Of a stretch of 64,000 nt of DNA, positions 1 through 8,877 are shown in pieces (position 1 is the first letter of the stretch; every line of letters begins with the position of its first letter). Origin of the DNA: JAAYRQ01 sp035647815 (GTDB taxonomy: Bacteria; Bacillota; Syntrophomonadia; Syntrophomonadales; Syntrophomonadaceae); the NCBI GenBank assembly GCA_035647815.1, contig DASRMR010000047.1:43662-107661 (forward strand), in the 5' to 3' direction. A model generated the notes under the pieces. That model worked only from the letters and a program-made list of their open reading frames with translations. It searched no databases and had not been told where the DNA came from. Both the position numbers and the translations under genes were made by a program.

Positions 1-179
1 TCAAATACTATACGGTTCTCTAAACCCATTACTACATCTAGGTTTCTTAAACCGATGTCCGTATCTAATAAAACCACCTTTTTGTCCATCATAGCTAATG
101 CTGTTCCAATATTAGCAGTTGTTGTAGTTTTTCCTACGCCACCTTTACCTGAAGTGATAACTATAACCTTGCTTTTCAT
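1..179 (-). CDS. minD: MinD septum-site ATPase, N-terminal part only
   Basis: Only the first 59 codons are in the window; the rest lies beyond base 1. The translation begins MKSKVIVITSGKGGVGKTTT, the deviant Walker A motif (KGGVGKT) of the MinD/ParA family, followed by the LLDTDIGLRNLDVVMG segment typical of MinD. MinD is a membrane-associated ATPase that recruits MinC to block FtsZ assembly away from midcell. It starts 14 bases after minC ends, on the same strand, so the two are probably cotranscribed. Partial because of the window edge, not because of damage. Confidence 0.95.
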   Translation of the reverse strand, partial: MKSKVIVITSGKGGVGKTTTTANIGTALAMMDKKVVLLDTDIGLRNLDVVMGLENRIVF

Positions 180-193
180 TATTTAGCCTCCAA

Positions 194-823
194 TCAGATT
201 TTTAATTTCTCGATAATTACCTTTCCAGCTTTAATACGGGCAATTTCAGGAGTTTTTACTACTATAGCCTCCCCATCTGGTGGTCGAGTAATATGATTAG
301 CAATTCTAAGTTGAGTAGGAATGAGTCTATAGGCTGCGATTATAGAAGTCTCATCACCAAACGCTCCTGCATGAACCATTCCTCTCAAAGTACCCATTAC
401 CATAATATTTCCTCGTGCTATAACTTCTGCCCCCGGATTAATATCCCCTAAAATCACCACATTACCATCAGCAAAAATTCTTTGACCTGACCGCAAATTT
501 TTGCACACTAATGCAGTTTGCTCATATTGAGACATTTCACTAAACTCATTTGTTTCACTCAATTCTGTTCCCTCATCAAAAGAAGTATTAGCCCTTAATT
601 CCTTAAGATATAAACCGTGATCTAACAGAATATCCTCGATTTCATGAATTTGCTTAGTTGTTACATCCATATCTCCTAAATCGATGATAACCTGCGTTCC
701 GAGATTTTGTGATTCTATATTTGCAAGTCTTTTAGTTAGTTCATGTTTTATATCTACGAAGGTATTAAATGTCTTTAGACTAATTAATGAGCTTTTTTTC
801 TTAAGAATTGATAATGTTGCCAT
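194..823 (-). CDS. minC: MinC septum-site determining protein
   Basis: The 209-residue product matches the MinC layout. A poorly conserved N-terminal domain (about residues 1-100) that inhibits FtsZ polymerisation is followed by a C-terminal beta-helix domain (from about residue 105) rich in glycines, with the typical segments SGQRIFADGNVVILGDINPG and GTLRGMVHAG that mediate dimerisation and MinD binding. Length is normal for the family. It is followed closely by minD. A terminator between mrdA and minC suggests that minCD may have its own promoter. Function inferred from the family. Confidence 0.93.
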   Translation of the reverse strand: MATLSILKKKSSLISLKTFNTFVDIKHELTKRLANIESQNLGTQVIIDLGDMDVTTKQIHEIEDILLDHGLYLKELRANTSFDEGTELSETNEFSEMSQYEQTALVCKNLRSGQRIFADGNVVILGDINPGAEVIARGNIMVMGTLRGMVHAGAFGDETSIIAAYRLIPTQLRIANHITRPPDGEAIVVKTPEIARIKAGKVIIEKLKI

Positions 824-892
824 CTAATAACCCCCATTCAAATAAAAACTCATACCTTAAACTTCTATAGTTTACATTAATTCCCTTTGATG

Positions 893-935
893 AAAAACAA
901 AAAAATAGTGATTTTAATTCAATAAAACCACTATT
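893..935 (-). terminator. Rho-independent terminator after mrdA
   Basis: Arms AATAGTG (904-910) and CACTATT (929-935) pair, with further T/A pairing inside. Read on the minus strand, the hairpin is followed by a T-rich run (about 893-903). It separates the mre/mrdA genes from minCD. Confidence 0.75.
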
Positions 936-976
936 CTCGTCGTTTATGCTTAATTACTTTCCCTGATTATTCGCTA

Positions 977-3043
977 TTATTCAGAAGGCAATTGCTCTGT
1001 TGTTTCGACATCTTCTTGATTAAGATGATCCTTAACTCCGAAATATTGCTCAAATAAGGCTTGGGCTATATATCCAGCAGAACCCCCACCACTTCTGCCA
1101 TATTCGATTACCCCAGCAAATGCTATTTGGGGATCATCAACTGGAGCAAAAGCGATAAATGCGCCATGAAAGTCCTTTTTCGCATCATCAATAATTCGTC
1201 CCGTTTCCGATGTTCCAGTTTTTGCACCTACCTGAATATTATCTGGAAAATGGTGAAATAGATGATAGGCAGTTCCACTCGGTTTAGTTGTCTCATGCAT
1301 AGCTCGTCTTGTTTCAGCAATACTTTCCGGCTTTATATCAACTTTTCTAGTTACCACTGGCTGCATAGTTTTTAAGTCTTTACCAGTAGATGATGTGATT
1401 CGTTCCACGATATAAGGTTGCATATAATCGCCGCCATTAGCGATAGTAGCCGTAAAATTTGCTAGTTGTAAAACAGTATAAGTACTTGCACCTTGCCCAA
1501 TAGACATGTTAAATGTATCAAAAGGTTGCCAAGTCGTATTAAATTGATAATCTATTTGGTACTGGGCCTCTAGTTTTGACTTTTCATTCTTTTTTAATCT
1601 TTCTAGTTCTTCTTTTTCCTGCTCATTTCCACTATTTACTAATAAAGGTTCATATTTTTCTTCTAGTTTTTTGCGCAAGTTATCATACTTACGATCAGTT
1701 AAAATAGCATTTATCTCCTTTTTCCACTCAGGTGTAGGAAGTAGACCTGATCTTTCAAAAGGTAAATCTATGCCAGTTTTGCTGCCTAGCCCAAATTCGG
1801 CACTTACATGTATCAAGCCATCTTTTGTTGCTCTACGCCCCATCTCTTGAAAGTAAGTATTACAAGATCTAGCCATTGCAGAATAATAGTTTACATTACC
1901 ATGAACTTTGGTACATCTAATATAAGGTGCAATCCAATATTTTCCCTGACAATTTACTTCATAAGCCAAGGGATTAGCTCCACCTCGCTCCAAAGCCGCC
2001 ATACCTGTTATAGGTTTATAAGTAGAGCCAGGGGGATATGTATTCTGAATAGCTCTGTTCATAGCAGCTCCTGGTTGTAACGGGTCATACTGCTCCACTT
2101 GCGGAAAATAATAAGCAGCTAATTCATTACTAATATTACCTTTCCAATCGTCAGGGTTTAAAGCTGGACTACTAGCCATGGCTAGTATTTTTCCAGTTTT
2201 AACTTCTAGTAAAACGGCAGAACCGACTTTAGCTTTTGGATACCCTTTTTGTAAATTTTCTAAAACTTCATTTAGACTTTTTTCCATAACCTTTTGCAAG
2301 TTCATATCTACCGTTAAATATAGATTGTTTCCTGGTTTAGGTTCTAAAGTTATCAATTCACGTATCGGTCTATTCCTAGCATCAACCTCTACCCTCCTTG
2401 CACCCTCGATTCCCCTCAATTCTTCTTCATATTGTTTTTCCACACCAGATTTACCGATTAGACTATTTAGCGTATAGTTAAAACCTGCTTCTTTTGCTAC
2501 TTGAATCTCTTCCGGACTGATTGAATGGATATATCCTAATAAATGACCTGCTGTTGACCCATTAGGATAATAGCGTAAAGGTTCTACACTAATATTAACT
2601 CCCGGATAATCTTGACGATTCTCCTCTAATTCCACTACTAAATCCCAAGATATATCCCGCATAATTACAACAGATTCATATAATCTAATTTGTTGCATTT
2701 CAACCTTTTCTATTATAGATTCTACACTCAGATTAGGATAGTATTTATTAACCTTTTCAACTAATTTAGTAATTACTTCTTCTTGATTTTGAACGCCTAC
2801 CGGGCTGAAATTCAAAGTATATACCAATTCATTAGCAGCTAAAATCTCATCTTGAGAAGCATATATTTCACCTCTAGGAGGTTTTATAGATACTAACCTA
2901 AGACTATTTTCTTTAGCCTGAGTTTGATAAATATCGTTATAAAACAATTGCACTATTGCAAGTCTTATACATAAAACTGCTAAAAGTGCAATTATAATCC
3001 AAGTATATATTTTTATGCCCTTTTTTAGATCTAACGGTTTCAC
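977..3043 (-). CDS. mrdA: Penicillin-binding protein 2 (peptidoglycan transpeptidase)
   Basis: This class B PBP has 688 residues, with one N-terminal membrane anchor (about residues 11-32), a dimerisation domain and a C-terminal transpeptidase domain. The catalytic motifs are visible: STYK with nucleophile Ser340, SCN at 393-395 and KTG at 608-610. It acts outside the membrane, cross-linking peptidoglycan with the MreBCD elongation machinery. It begins right after mreD. Odd: between the SCN and KTG motifs lies a charged, coiled-coil-like stretch (about residues 446-495, rich in K and E) that I do not recall in E. coli PBP2. An FtsI-type PBP is less likely given the mreBCD context. Confidence 0.93.
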   Translation of the reverse strand: MKPLDLKKGIKIYTWIIIALLAVLCIRLAIVQLFYNDIYQTQAKENSLRLVSIKPPRGEIYASQDEILAANELVYTLNFSPVGVQNQEEVITKLVEKVNKYYPNLSVESIIEKVEMQQIRLYESVVIMRDISWDLVVELEENRQDYPGVNISVEPLRYYPNGSTAGHLLGYIHSISPEEIQVAKEAGFNYTLNSLIGKSGVEKQYEEELRGIEGARRVEVDARNRPIRELITLEPKPGNNLYLTVDMNLQKVMEKSLNEVLENLQKGYPKAKVGSAVLLEVKTGKILAMASSPALNPDDWKGNISNELAAYYFPQVEQYDPLQPGAAMNRAIQNTYPPGSTYKPITGMAALERGGANPLAYEVNCQGKYWIAPYIRCTKVHGNVNYYSAMARSCNTYFQEMGRRATKDGLIHVSAEFGLGSKTGIDLPFERSGLLPTPEWKKEINAILTDRKYDNLRKKLEEKYEPLLVNSGNEQEKEELERLKKNEKSKLEAQYQIDYQFNTTWQPFDTFNMSIGQGASTYTVLQLANFTATIANGGDYMQPYIVERITSSTGKDLKTMQPVVTRKVDIKPESIAETRRAMHETTKPSGTAYHLFHHFPDNIQVGAKTGTSETGRIIDDAKKDFHGAFIAFAPVDDPQIAFAGVIEYGRSGGGSAGYIAQALFEQYFGVKDHLNQEDVETTEQLPSE

Positions 3044-3547
3044 TTATCTTCCCCCATAAGGCCTAAGTACACCATCTTTTGTAGAATGATAATACCAAGC
3101 ATAAATTGGTGTAGCTAATAAAATATTATAAATACTTTGATACAACATATTAGGTAATATATTTATATCTAAATGAAAAACATTATAGCTAATTAAACTG
3201 AGTAATACTAAGAACACCCCGTTAATAATGGTGCCAAACATAACTGTGATAATTCCTATTAGTATATTGTCTTTAAAAACATTTCGCCCCAACCTACTAA
3301 TTAAGTACGCTGTAGCACCTTTAGCTAAGGCATTAATTCCGATAAAGCTCCCTATATATAAATCTTCTAATAACCCACACAAAAAACCGTAAAAAAATGC
3401 ATTTCTAGGTTTATTGAGCAAAGCCAAGAAAACTACGAATATTAAAATAAGATCTGGCAAGGCTCCTTTTATAGGATAAAAACCAAATAAAGTCGATTGT
3501 AAAAATATCGACAAAAACGGTAATAATATAAGTACCAAATAACGCAC
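3044..3547 (-). CDS. mreD: MreD rod shape-determining membrane protein
   Basis: The 167-residue hydrophobic protein has about five predicted membrane helices, the usual MreD size and character. It lies between mreC and mrdA on the same strand with gaps of only a few bases. MreD is an integral membrane component of the elongasome that helps couple cytoplasmic MreB to wall synthesis. Sequence conservation in this family is low, so the call rests on length, topology and its invariant position in the mreBCD-mrdA order. Confidence 0.9.
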   Translation of the reverse strand: MRYLVLILLPFLSIFLQSTLFGFYPIKGALPDLILIFVVFLALLNKPRNAFFYGFLCGLLEDLYIGSFIGINALAKGATAYLISRLGRNVFKDNILIGIITVMFGTIINGVFLVLLSLISYNVFHLDINILPNMLYQSIYNILLATPIYAWYYHSTKDGVLRPYGGR

Positions 3548-3551
3548 AATA

Positions 3552-4424
3552 TTACTCCTCTACCTCATCACCCTCAAAATCATCTTCGAAAACAGTTGGA
3601 CGATAATCGGTAATCACCAACACTTCCTCTAAACGATCAAAATTTACCACAGGTTTTATAGTGGCTGATAACAAAAGTCCATTCGGCTCTTGGGTGACAG
3701 TACTCACAACCCCAATATCTATACCGGGGGGATAAGTTTGCGATAATCCCGAAGAAATTACTATATCATTTGGTTTTATAGTAGAATAATATGGAATGTT
3801 AATCATTCGCAGATCATTATTGTCTCCTAGACCTTCTAAAATTCCATTAGTATCACGATTCTGCTGTATAGTTACCCCAACTGCCATTTCTCTATCAGTT
3901 ATAAGTGCTACTTGAGCAGAATTTTGACTAACACTACGTACCCTGCCTATTAAACCATCTTGATTCATAACTGGCATACCTTTGACAATACCACTGCTCG
4001 CACCCTGATCAATAGTAATATTTCTATACCAATTATTAGGACTTCTTGCGATGACTTTAGCTGATTGTAAATCGTATTTTTCTATATTATGATCTTTAAA
4101 ATTTAGTATCTTTTGCAATCTCTTAGCTTCTGATTTAAATTCTCTGAGTGATTGGTTCTGAAATCTTAGCTCTCGGTTTTTTTCTTCTAATTCTACTATC
4201 TGATTTTGCAAATTCTTAGTATTTGCAAAAATAGTACCCATTCCTCCCCAATTATCTCGAAATTCATTTACCCCTATTTGCAGAGGGGTATAAGTGTCTC
4301 TTATTACTTTTTCTAAAATTGTAATATCATCTCTACTCTCAGATGTTAAGTTAATTACAAACATTGAGATAAAAAAGATTAATAATGCTATCCATAAATA
4401 TTTGTTTTTTAATAATTTAAACAA
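3552..4424 (-). CDS. mreC: MreC rod shape-determining protein
   Basis: The 290-residue protein has one N-terminal membrane helix (about residues 8-26), a coiled coil (about 60-105, QNQIVELEEKNRELRFQNQS) and a C-terminal beta-rich extracytoplasmic domain containing the family's VIARSPNNWY and GMPVMNQDGLIGRV segments. MreC organises PBPs outside the membrane. It lies 14 bases after mreB and 4 bases before mreD, consistent with one operon. The C-terminus ends in an acidic tail (DDFEGDEVEE). No anomalies seen. Confidence 0.95.
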   Translation of the reverse strand: MFKLLKNKYLWIALLIFFISMFVINLTSESRDDITILEKVIRDTYTPLQIGVNEFRDNWGGMGTIFANTKNLQNQIVELEEKNRELRFQNQSLREFKSEAKRLQKILNFKDHNIEKYDLQSAKVIARSPNNWYRNITIDQGASSGIVKGMPVMNQDGLIGRVRSVSQNSAQVALITDREMAVGVTIQQNRDTNGILEGLGDNNDLRMINIPYYSTIKPNDIVISSGLSQTYPPGIDIGVVSTVTQEPNGLLLSATIKPVVNFDRLEEVLVITDYRPTVFEDDFEGDEVEE

Positions 4425-4438
4425 AACCCCTCACCTTT

Positions 4439-5458
4439 TTAAAAAGATTTTTTGGGACTTATCAAAACTCTTTTCAATACATCTATATTCTCCAAAACTT
4501 TCCCTGTCCCCTGAGCTACGGCAAATAACGGATCTTCACAAACATATACTGGCATATTAGTTTCATTGCTGATTAGTTTGTCTAGTCCCTTTAGAAGAGC
4601 ACCGCCACCAGCCATTACTATTCCCCTATCCATAATGTCTGAAGCTAATTCAGGTGGGGTTCTTTCCAGACATATCTTAATTCCATCAATAATCGCTTCT
4701 ACAGTTTCAGCTAATGCATCTTGAATTTCCATAGATGAAACTTGAATAGTTTTAGGTAATCCGCTTACTAAGTCACGACCACGAACTTCATAAAGTTCTT
4801 CTGGTCCTTCCCATAGTGCAGAACCGATAGAAGTCTTAATGTCTTCTGCAGTCCGCTCTCCTATAAGTAATGAATGATTTTTCTTTAGGTGTTGGATTAT
4901 TGATTCATCCATATTGTTACCAGCAACCCGAACTGATTTAGCAGTAACTACACCACCTAATGATATAACTGCAACTTCAGTAGTCCCACCACCAATATCT
5001 ACTATTAAATTACCAGTAGGTTCATGTACAGGCAGACCAGCACCTATGGCGGCCGCCATCGGCTCTTCAATCAAATAGGCCTCCTTGGCCCCACCTTGCA
5101 GGGCAGCTTCCCGTACAGCCCTTTCCTCTACCGTTGTACATCCAGTCGGGATACTAATTACTACTCGTGGTCTAATAAAAGGACTTTTTTGTCCTAATGC
5201 TTTAGTTATAAAATATTTTAGCATGGCTTGAGTAATATCAAAATCCGCAATTACGCCATCTTTCATCGGTCTAATTGCGATTATATTTCCCGGAGTTCTC
5301 CCAATCATTCGTTTAGCTTCTTCACCAACAGCTAAAACATTACCAGTATCGCTTTGAATCGCAACTACTGAAGGCTCAGTCATAACTACTCCTTTGCCTT
5401 TAACATGTACTAGTGTGTTAGCTGTGCCTAAATCTATTCCCATATCTTTTCCAAACAA
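4439..5458 (-). CDS. mreB: MreB actin-like cell shape protein
   Basis: The 339-residue product begins with the MreB phosphate-1 loop (GIDLGTANTLVH) and contains the phosphate-2 motif VDIGGGTTEVAVI and the adenosine motif GIVMAGGGALLKG. MreB is a membrane-bound ATPase whose filaments steer lateral wall synthesis. It is encoded 22 bases after radC in the usual clostridial order maf-radC-mreB-mreC-mreD. Mbl or MreBH paralogues cannot be excluded from sequence alone, but adjacency to mreCD favours MreB. Confidence 0.95.
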   Translation of the reverse strand: MFGKDMGIDLGTANTLVHVKGKGVVMTEPSVVAIQSDTGNVLAVGEEAKRMIGRTPGNIIAIRPMKDGVIADFDITQAMLKYFITKALGQKSPFIRPRVVISIPTGCTTVEERAVREAALQGGAKEAYLIEEPMAAAIGAGLPVHEPTGNLIVDIGGGTTEVAVISLGGVVTAKSVRVAGNNMDESIIQHLKKNHSLLIGERTAEDIKTSIGSALWEGPEELYEVRGRDLVSGLPKTIQVSSMEIQDALAETVEAIIDGIKICLERTPPELASDIMDRGIVMAGGGALLKGLDKLISNETNMPVYVCEDPLFAVAQGTGKVLENIDVLKRVLISPKKSF

Positions 5459-5480
5459 GATCTATAATCCCCCTTAATTC

Positions 5481-6167
5481 TTATATAAGGTTCTCAGCTT
5501 TTAAACTTACAAAACAGTTATCACCAATTATTATATGGTCTAATAGCTTTATACCCATTAGTTCACCTGCATCTTTTAGTCTTTTAGTAATTTGTATATC
5601 TTCATTACTAGGTGACGGATCACCAGTAGGATGATTATGTACTAAAATAATATTTGCTGCACTTTTTTTAACAGCTGTCTTATATACTTCCCGTGGATGG
5701 GCTATAGAACTATGTAACCCACCAACTGATACATCTTCAATGGTAATTACACCATTCTTGCGATCGAGATATAAAACTCTAAAATATTCCCTATCAAAAT
5801 GTCTCATTTCTTCCATAAGCATATTCTTAACATCATCTGGTGATTTAATATAAGTTCTATACCTAGTGCTAGTGGCCACTCTTTGTCCTAATTCAAAAGC
5901 CGCTTTTATCTGCACCGCCTTAGCAGTACCAATTCCACGCTGTTCAGTTAATTCTTCTAAACTAGCTTCTTTCAAATTACGTAAATTTTCATATTTTATA
6001 AGTAAAGCTTTAGACAAGTCTATAGCACTCATATTTTTAGTACCCATACCTATAATGATAGCTAAAAGCTCTGTTTCACTAAGACTAGTTTCGCCTTCAT
6101 TAATTAGTTTTTCACGTGGCCGCATAGAAATAGGCATATCCTTAATGTTTACATTATAATCTACCAT
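5481..6167 (-). CDS. radC: RadC family JAB/MPN-domain protein
   Basis: The 228-residue protein has an N-terminal helix-hairpin-helix-like region (about residues 15-75, including RGIGTAKAVQIKAAFELG) and a C-terminal JAMM metalloprotease fold. The metal-binding motif is HNHPTGDPSPSNED. The molecular role is unsettled: the historical link to DNA repair is weak, and the fold is that of a metal-dependent peptidase or deubiquitinase-like enzyme. The position between maf and mreB is conserved in many Firmicutes. Confidence 0.92.
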   Translation of the reverse strand: MVDYNVNIKDMPISMRPREKLINEGETSLSETELLAIIIGMGTKNMSAIDLSKALLIKYENLRNLKEASLEELTEQRGIGTAKAVQIKAAFELGQRVATSTRYRTYIKSPDDVKNMLMEEMRHFDREYFRVLYLDRKNGVITIEDVSVGGLHSSIAHPREVYKTAVKKSAANIILVHNHPTGDPSPSNEDIQITKRLKDAGELMGIKLLDHIIIGDNCFVSLKAENLI

Positions 6168-6173
6168 TAAACA

Positions 6174-6755
6174 TTACCCTCCCAGAAGATTTACCCCCTG
6201 CTCTAACAACATTTCATATAAAATTGTTAGTGGTAAACCAACCACATTAAAATAACAGCCTTCAATCTTTTCTACTAATAAAGCCCCTATACCCTGAATA
6301 GCATATGCACCAGCTTTACCAAATGGCTCTTTAGTAGCAATATAAGCTTTTATTTCCTCCCCGCTTAGGTCACGAAAATGAACTAGTGTTGTCGCAGTTT
6401 TTACTGCACAAAAACCGGTATGCTTATTTATAAGGCAAATAGCAGTTATCACTCGGTGAGAATTACCGCTTAATGTTTCTAAAAAATCAAAAGCTTCTAG
6501 CTCATTCTTGGGCTTACCTAAAATCATACCATTATAAACTACTATTGTATCAGCTGAAACAATAATACCACTTTTCAAAGCTTGGGAAACAGCTTTTGCT
6601 TTTTCCTGGGCTATTCTTCTGACTGCCTCTTCTGGCAATTCATTAAGCTGTATATCCTCAGCAATTTCAGCAGTAATTTGAGTATAATCAATTCCTAATC
6701 TATCAAATAATTCCCTGCGACGTGGTGATCCTGAAGCTAATATAATCTTTTTCAA
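6174..6755 (-). CDS. maf: Maf-family nucleoside triphosphate pyrophosphatase
   Basis: The 193-residue protein starts with the Maf signature SGSPRRREL and has downstream SADTIVVYNG and KPFGKAGAYAIQG motifs. Family members hydrolyse non-canonical nucleotides or dTTP/UTP to monophosphate and pyrophosphate, and affect septum formation when overproduced in Bacillus. It is six bases upstream of radC, at the head of the shape block. The length is typical and all core motifs are present. Confidence 0.93.
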   Translation of the reverse strand: MKKIILASGSPRRRELFDRLGIDYTQITAEIAEDIQLNELPEEAVRRIAQEKAKAVSQALKSGIIVSADTIVVYNGMILGKPKNELEAFDFLETLSGNSHRVITAICLINKHTGFCAVKTATTLVHFRDLSGEEIKAYIATKEPFGKAGAYAIQGIGALLVEKIEGCYFNVVGLPLTILYEMLLEQGVNLLGG

Positions 6756-6772
6756 TTAAACAACCCTCATAA

Positions 6773-7036
6773 TTATAGTCTTTTAAATATTAAATAAGCT
6801 ACTATAAAACCAATAATAGTAAAAAGGTTAATATGTAACATAAAACCAAAATTAAATGTAAGTACCTTTAAATCTAAGGTAATAGTAGGTAAACCTATAC
6901 TTTGGGTCCGCCCTAATTCAGATATGCTCGGCCATAACTTAACCATAGCCTCCCCTATCCAGCCACCAATAATTCCACCTAAAACTAATAATAACAATAA
7001 GAATTGCCAGCCAGGATAAGTACGAGATTTAGACAC
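6773..7036 (-). CDS. DUF4321-type small membrane protein
   Basis: The 87-residue protein has two predicted membrane helices (about residues 10-30 and 63-85). The first is glycine-rich (LVLGGIIGGWIGEAM), the pattern I associate with DUF4321 proteins found next to maf in clostridia. No catalytic motif is visible and the function is unknown. It lies 17 bases upstream of maf and probably belongs to the same transcription unit. The family assignment is from memory. Confidence 0.7.
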   Translation of the reverse strand: MSKSRTYPGWQFLLLLLVLGGIIGGWIGEAMVKLWPSISELGRTQSIGLPTITLDLKVLTFNFGFMLHINLFTIIGFIVAYLIFKRL

Positions 7037-7112
7037 TGTTTACCTCCAAATTAGGTATTTTTTTAAAGTCTAGCATTAGTCATTAGTAAAAACAAGGTTC
7101 TTGATAAATAAT

Positions 7113-7136
7113 AAAAGCTCTCCATGGAGAGCTTTT
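7113..7136 (-). terminator. Perfect palindrome after rex
   Basis: A 24-base perfect palindrome (each arm AAAAGCTCTCCA) lies 20 bases beyond the rex stop. The T-run is weak in both directions, so it is a probable rather than certain intrinsic terminator separating rex from the DUF4321-maf block. Confidence 0.6.
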
Positions 7137-7156
7137 AAGCTACTAATAAATGTCTC

Positions 7157-7795
7157 TTATTTGTTAAAAGATAGATTAAAACTTAGTACTTCTAGATATA
7201 CTGATAAATCAATATTCCTCAGAACGATTTCATCTGGTACTTGTATTACCCGGGGAGAAAAATTAAGTATAGATTTGACGCCAGCTGCAATTAGTTTATC
7301 AGTTACAGCTTGTGCTGCTATGCTGGGAACCGTAATAATCCCTACATTAATTTCTTTTTCCTTTACCCTTTCATCTAGTACCTCAAATGGCTCTACTTCG
7401 ATACCGCCTAGTTTATCACCAATTATTTTTTCATTTACATCTAATAATGCTGCTACATTAAATCCACGTTCTTCGAAACCTTGGTACAATGCTAATGCAG
7501 AGCCTAATTTTCCAGCCCCGACTATCACAATATTCCAGCGACGATCTAACCCTAGTATTTTCATTAAATGACCATACAACTCTTCAACATTATAACCTAC
7601 ACCACGAGTTCCGAATTCACCAAAATAAGCTAAGTCTTTCCTAACTTGGGCGGAACTGACTCCCACCCCTTCTGCTATATCTCCTGATGAGACAGTATCG
7701 GTACCTTCACCAGTTAATTGATTTAAATATCTTGAATAAACTGAAATACGCATAACTGTTGCTTCTGGTATTTTAAAGATTTTCAATCTCTCCAC
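7157..7795 (-). CDS. rex: Redox-sensing transcriptional repressor Rex
   Basis: The 212-residue protein has an N-terminal winged helix-turn-helix (about residues 1-80, with GVSSAQVRKDLAYFG) and a Rossmann NAD(H)-binding domain with GAGKLGSALA. Rex represses fermentation and electron-transfer genes when NADH/NAD+ is low and is released by NADH. The length is standard. A start near 7795 follows an AAAGGGGTGGAG-type ribosome binding site. A Rex-operator-like sequence lies 39-56 bases upstream, suggesting autoregulation. Confidence 0.95.
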   Translation of the reverse strand: MERLKIFKIPEATVMRISVYSRYLNQLTGEGTDTVSSGDIAEGVGVSSAQVRKDLAYFGEFGTRGVGYNVEELYGHLMKILGLDRRWNIVIVGAGKLGSALALYQGFEERGFNVAALLDVNEKIIGDKLGGIEVEPFEVLDERVKEKEINVGIITVPSIAAQAVTDKLIAAGVKSILNFSPRVIQVPDEIVLRNIDLSVYLEVLSFNLSFNK

Positions 7796-7833
7796 CCCTT
7801 TATAGAGTATTAACTTTATTCTATTTTACCACT

Positions 7834-7851
7834 ATGTGAAATAAATCGCGA
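7834..7851 (-). promoter_or_regulatory. Candidate Rex operator upstream of rex
   Basis: The 18 bases match 15 of 18 positions of the form TTGTGAA-N4-TTCACAA, with one strong half (TGTGAAATAA) and a degenerate second half. It sits upstream of a possible -10 (TAAAAT, 7823-7828 on the minus strand), where a repressor could act. Assigned by eye against the known Rex consensus. Confidence 0.5.
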
Positions 7852-7887
7852 TGTTTTTTTGTGAAATTTTCTTCAATTAGAGCATTT

Positions 7888-8877
7888 TTACACAATCTTT
7901 CCAATTAATTCATAAGCTAAAATAGCGACTATAGCTGATAAGGGAATAGTAATAACCCATGCCACCACAATTTGGCGCGCAATATTCCACCTAACTCCTC
8001 TTACCCTCTTAGCCGCACCTACACCCATAATCGAAGAAGATACTACATGAGTTGTACTAACTGGTGCACCTAATAAAGTTGCAGTATATATAGTTAAAGA
8101 AGCATTAAAATCTGCTGCAAAACCATTGATTGGTTCTATCCTAAATATTTTCCCCCCCATAGTCTGGATTATTCTCCAGCCACCAGTAGCTGTTCCAAGA
8201 GCCATTGCTAAGGCACAAGCAATTTTTACCCATAAGGGCACTTCAAAAGAAGTTAAAAAACCAGCACTTAGTAACACCATAGTTATTATGCCCATTGATT
8301 TTTGAGCATCATTAGAGCCATGTGCAAAAGAAGCCATCGCAGCTGACACAACTTGCAATTTACGAAACTTGTTATTAGTTTGAGCTGGTGAGGATTTTCT
8401 AAACATCCAGAATAATAATGTCATAACTAAACTACCAGTTATAAAACCAATAATGGGTGCAAGGATTAGTCCAGTAAAAATCTTTAAAAAGCCTATCCAG
8501 TTTACAGCATAAAAACCAAAAGCCGCAATAGCCCCCCCTATTAGTCCACCTATTAAAGCATGTGAGGAACTACTCGGTATACCTAAATACCAGGTAAAGA
8601 GATTCCAGAAGATTGCCGCAAGAATTGCTGCAACAAGCATTACTGGTGTTATGAATTCCGGTAATACAATATTTTTACCGATAGTGGCAGCAACTGCAGT
8701 ACCGCTAAGGGCACCTATGAAGTTCAAAATAGCGGCTAACATTATAGCATTGCGTGGTGATAGTGCTTTAGTAGAAATGGATGTAGCAATAGCATTAGCT
8801 GTATCGTGAAACCCATTAATAAAATCAAAACAAAGGGCTAAAAATATAATAATTACTAATAATGGAATACTAAACAT
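7888..8877 (-). CDS. pit: Pit-family low-affinity phosphate permease
   Basis: The 329-residue, highly hydrophobic protein carries the PiT family repeats: GFHDTANAIATSISTKALSP in the N-terminal half and SFAHGSNDAQKSMGII plus GAPVSTTHVVSSSIMGVG in the C-terminal half. These symporters move inorganic phosphate, often as a metal-phosphate complex. The start overlaps the end of the DUF47 gene by 8 bases, implying translational coupling. The length suits a short bacterial Pit. Direct substrate evidence is absent. Confidence 0.92.
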   Translation of the reverse strand: MFSIPLLVIIIFLALCFDFINGFHDTANAIATSISTKALSPRNAIMLAAILNFIGALSGTAVAATIGKNIVLPEFITPVMLVAAILAAIFWNLFTWYLGIPSSSSHALIGGLIGGAIAAFGFYAVNWIGFLKIFTGLILAPIIGFITGSLVMTLLFWMFRKSSPAQTNNKFRKLQVVSAAMASFAHGSNDAQKSMGIITMVLLSAGFLTSFEVPLWVKIACALAMALGTATGGWRIIQTMGGKIFRIEPINGFAADFNASLTIYTATLLGAPVSTTHVVSSSIMGVGAAKRVRGVRWNIARQIVVAWVITIPLSAIVAILAYELIGKIV

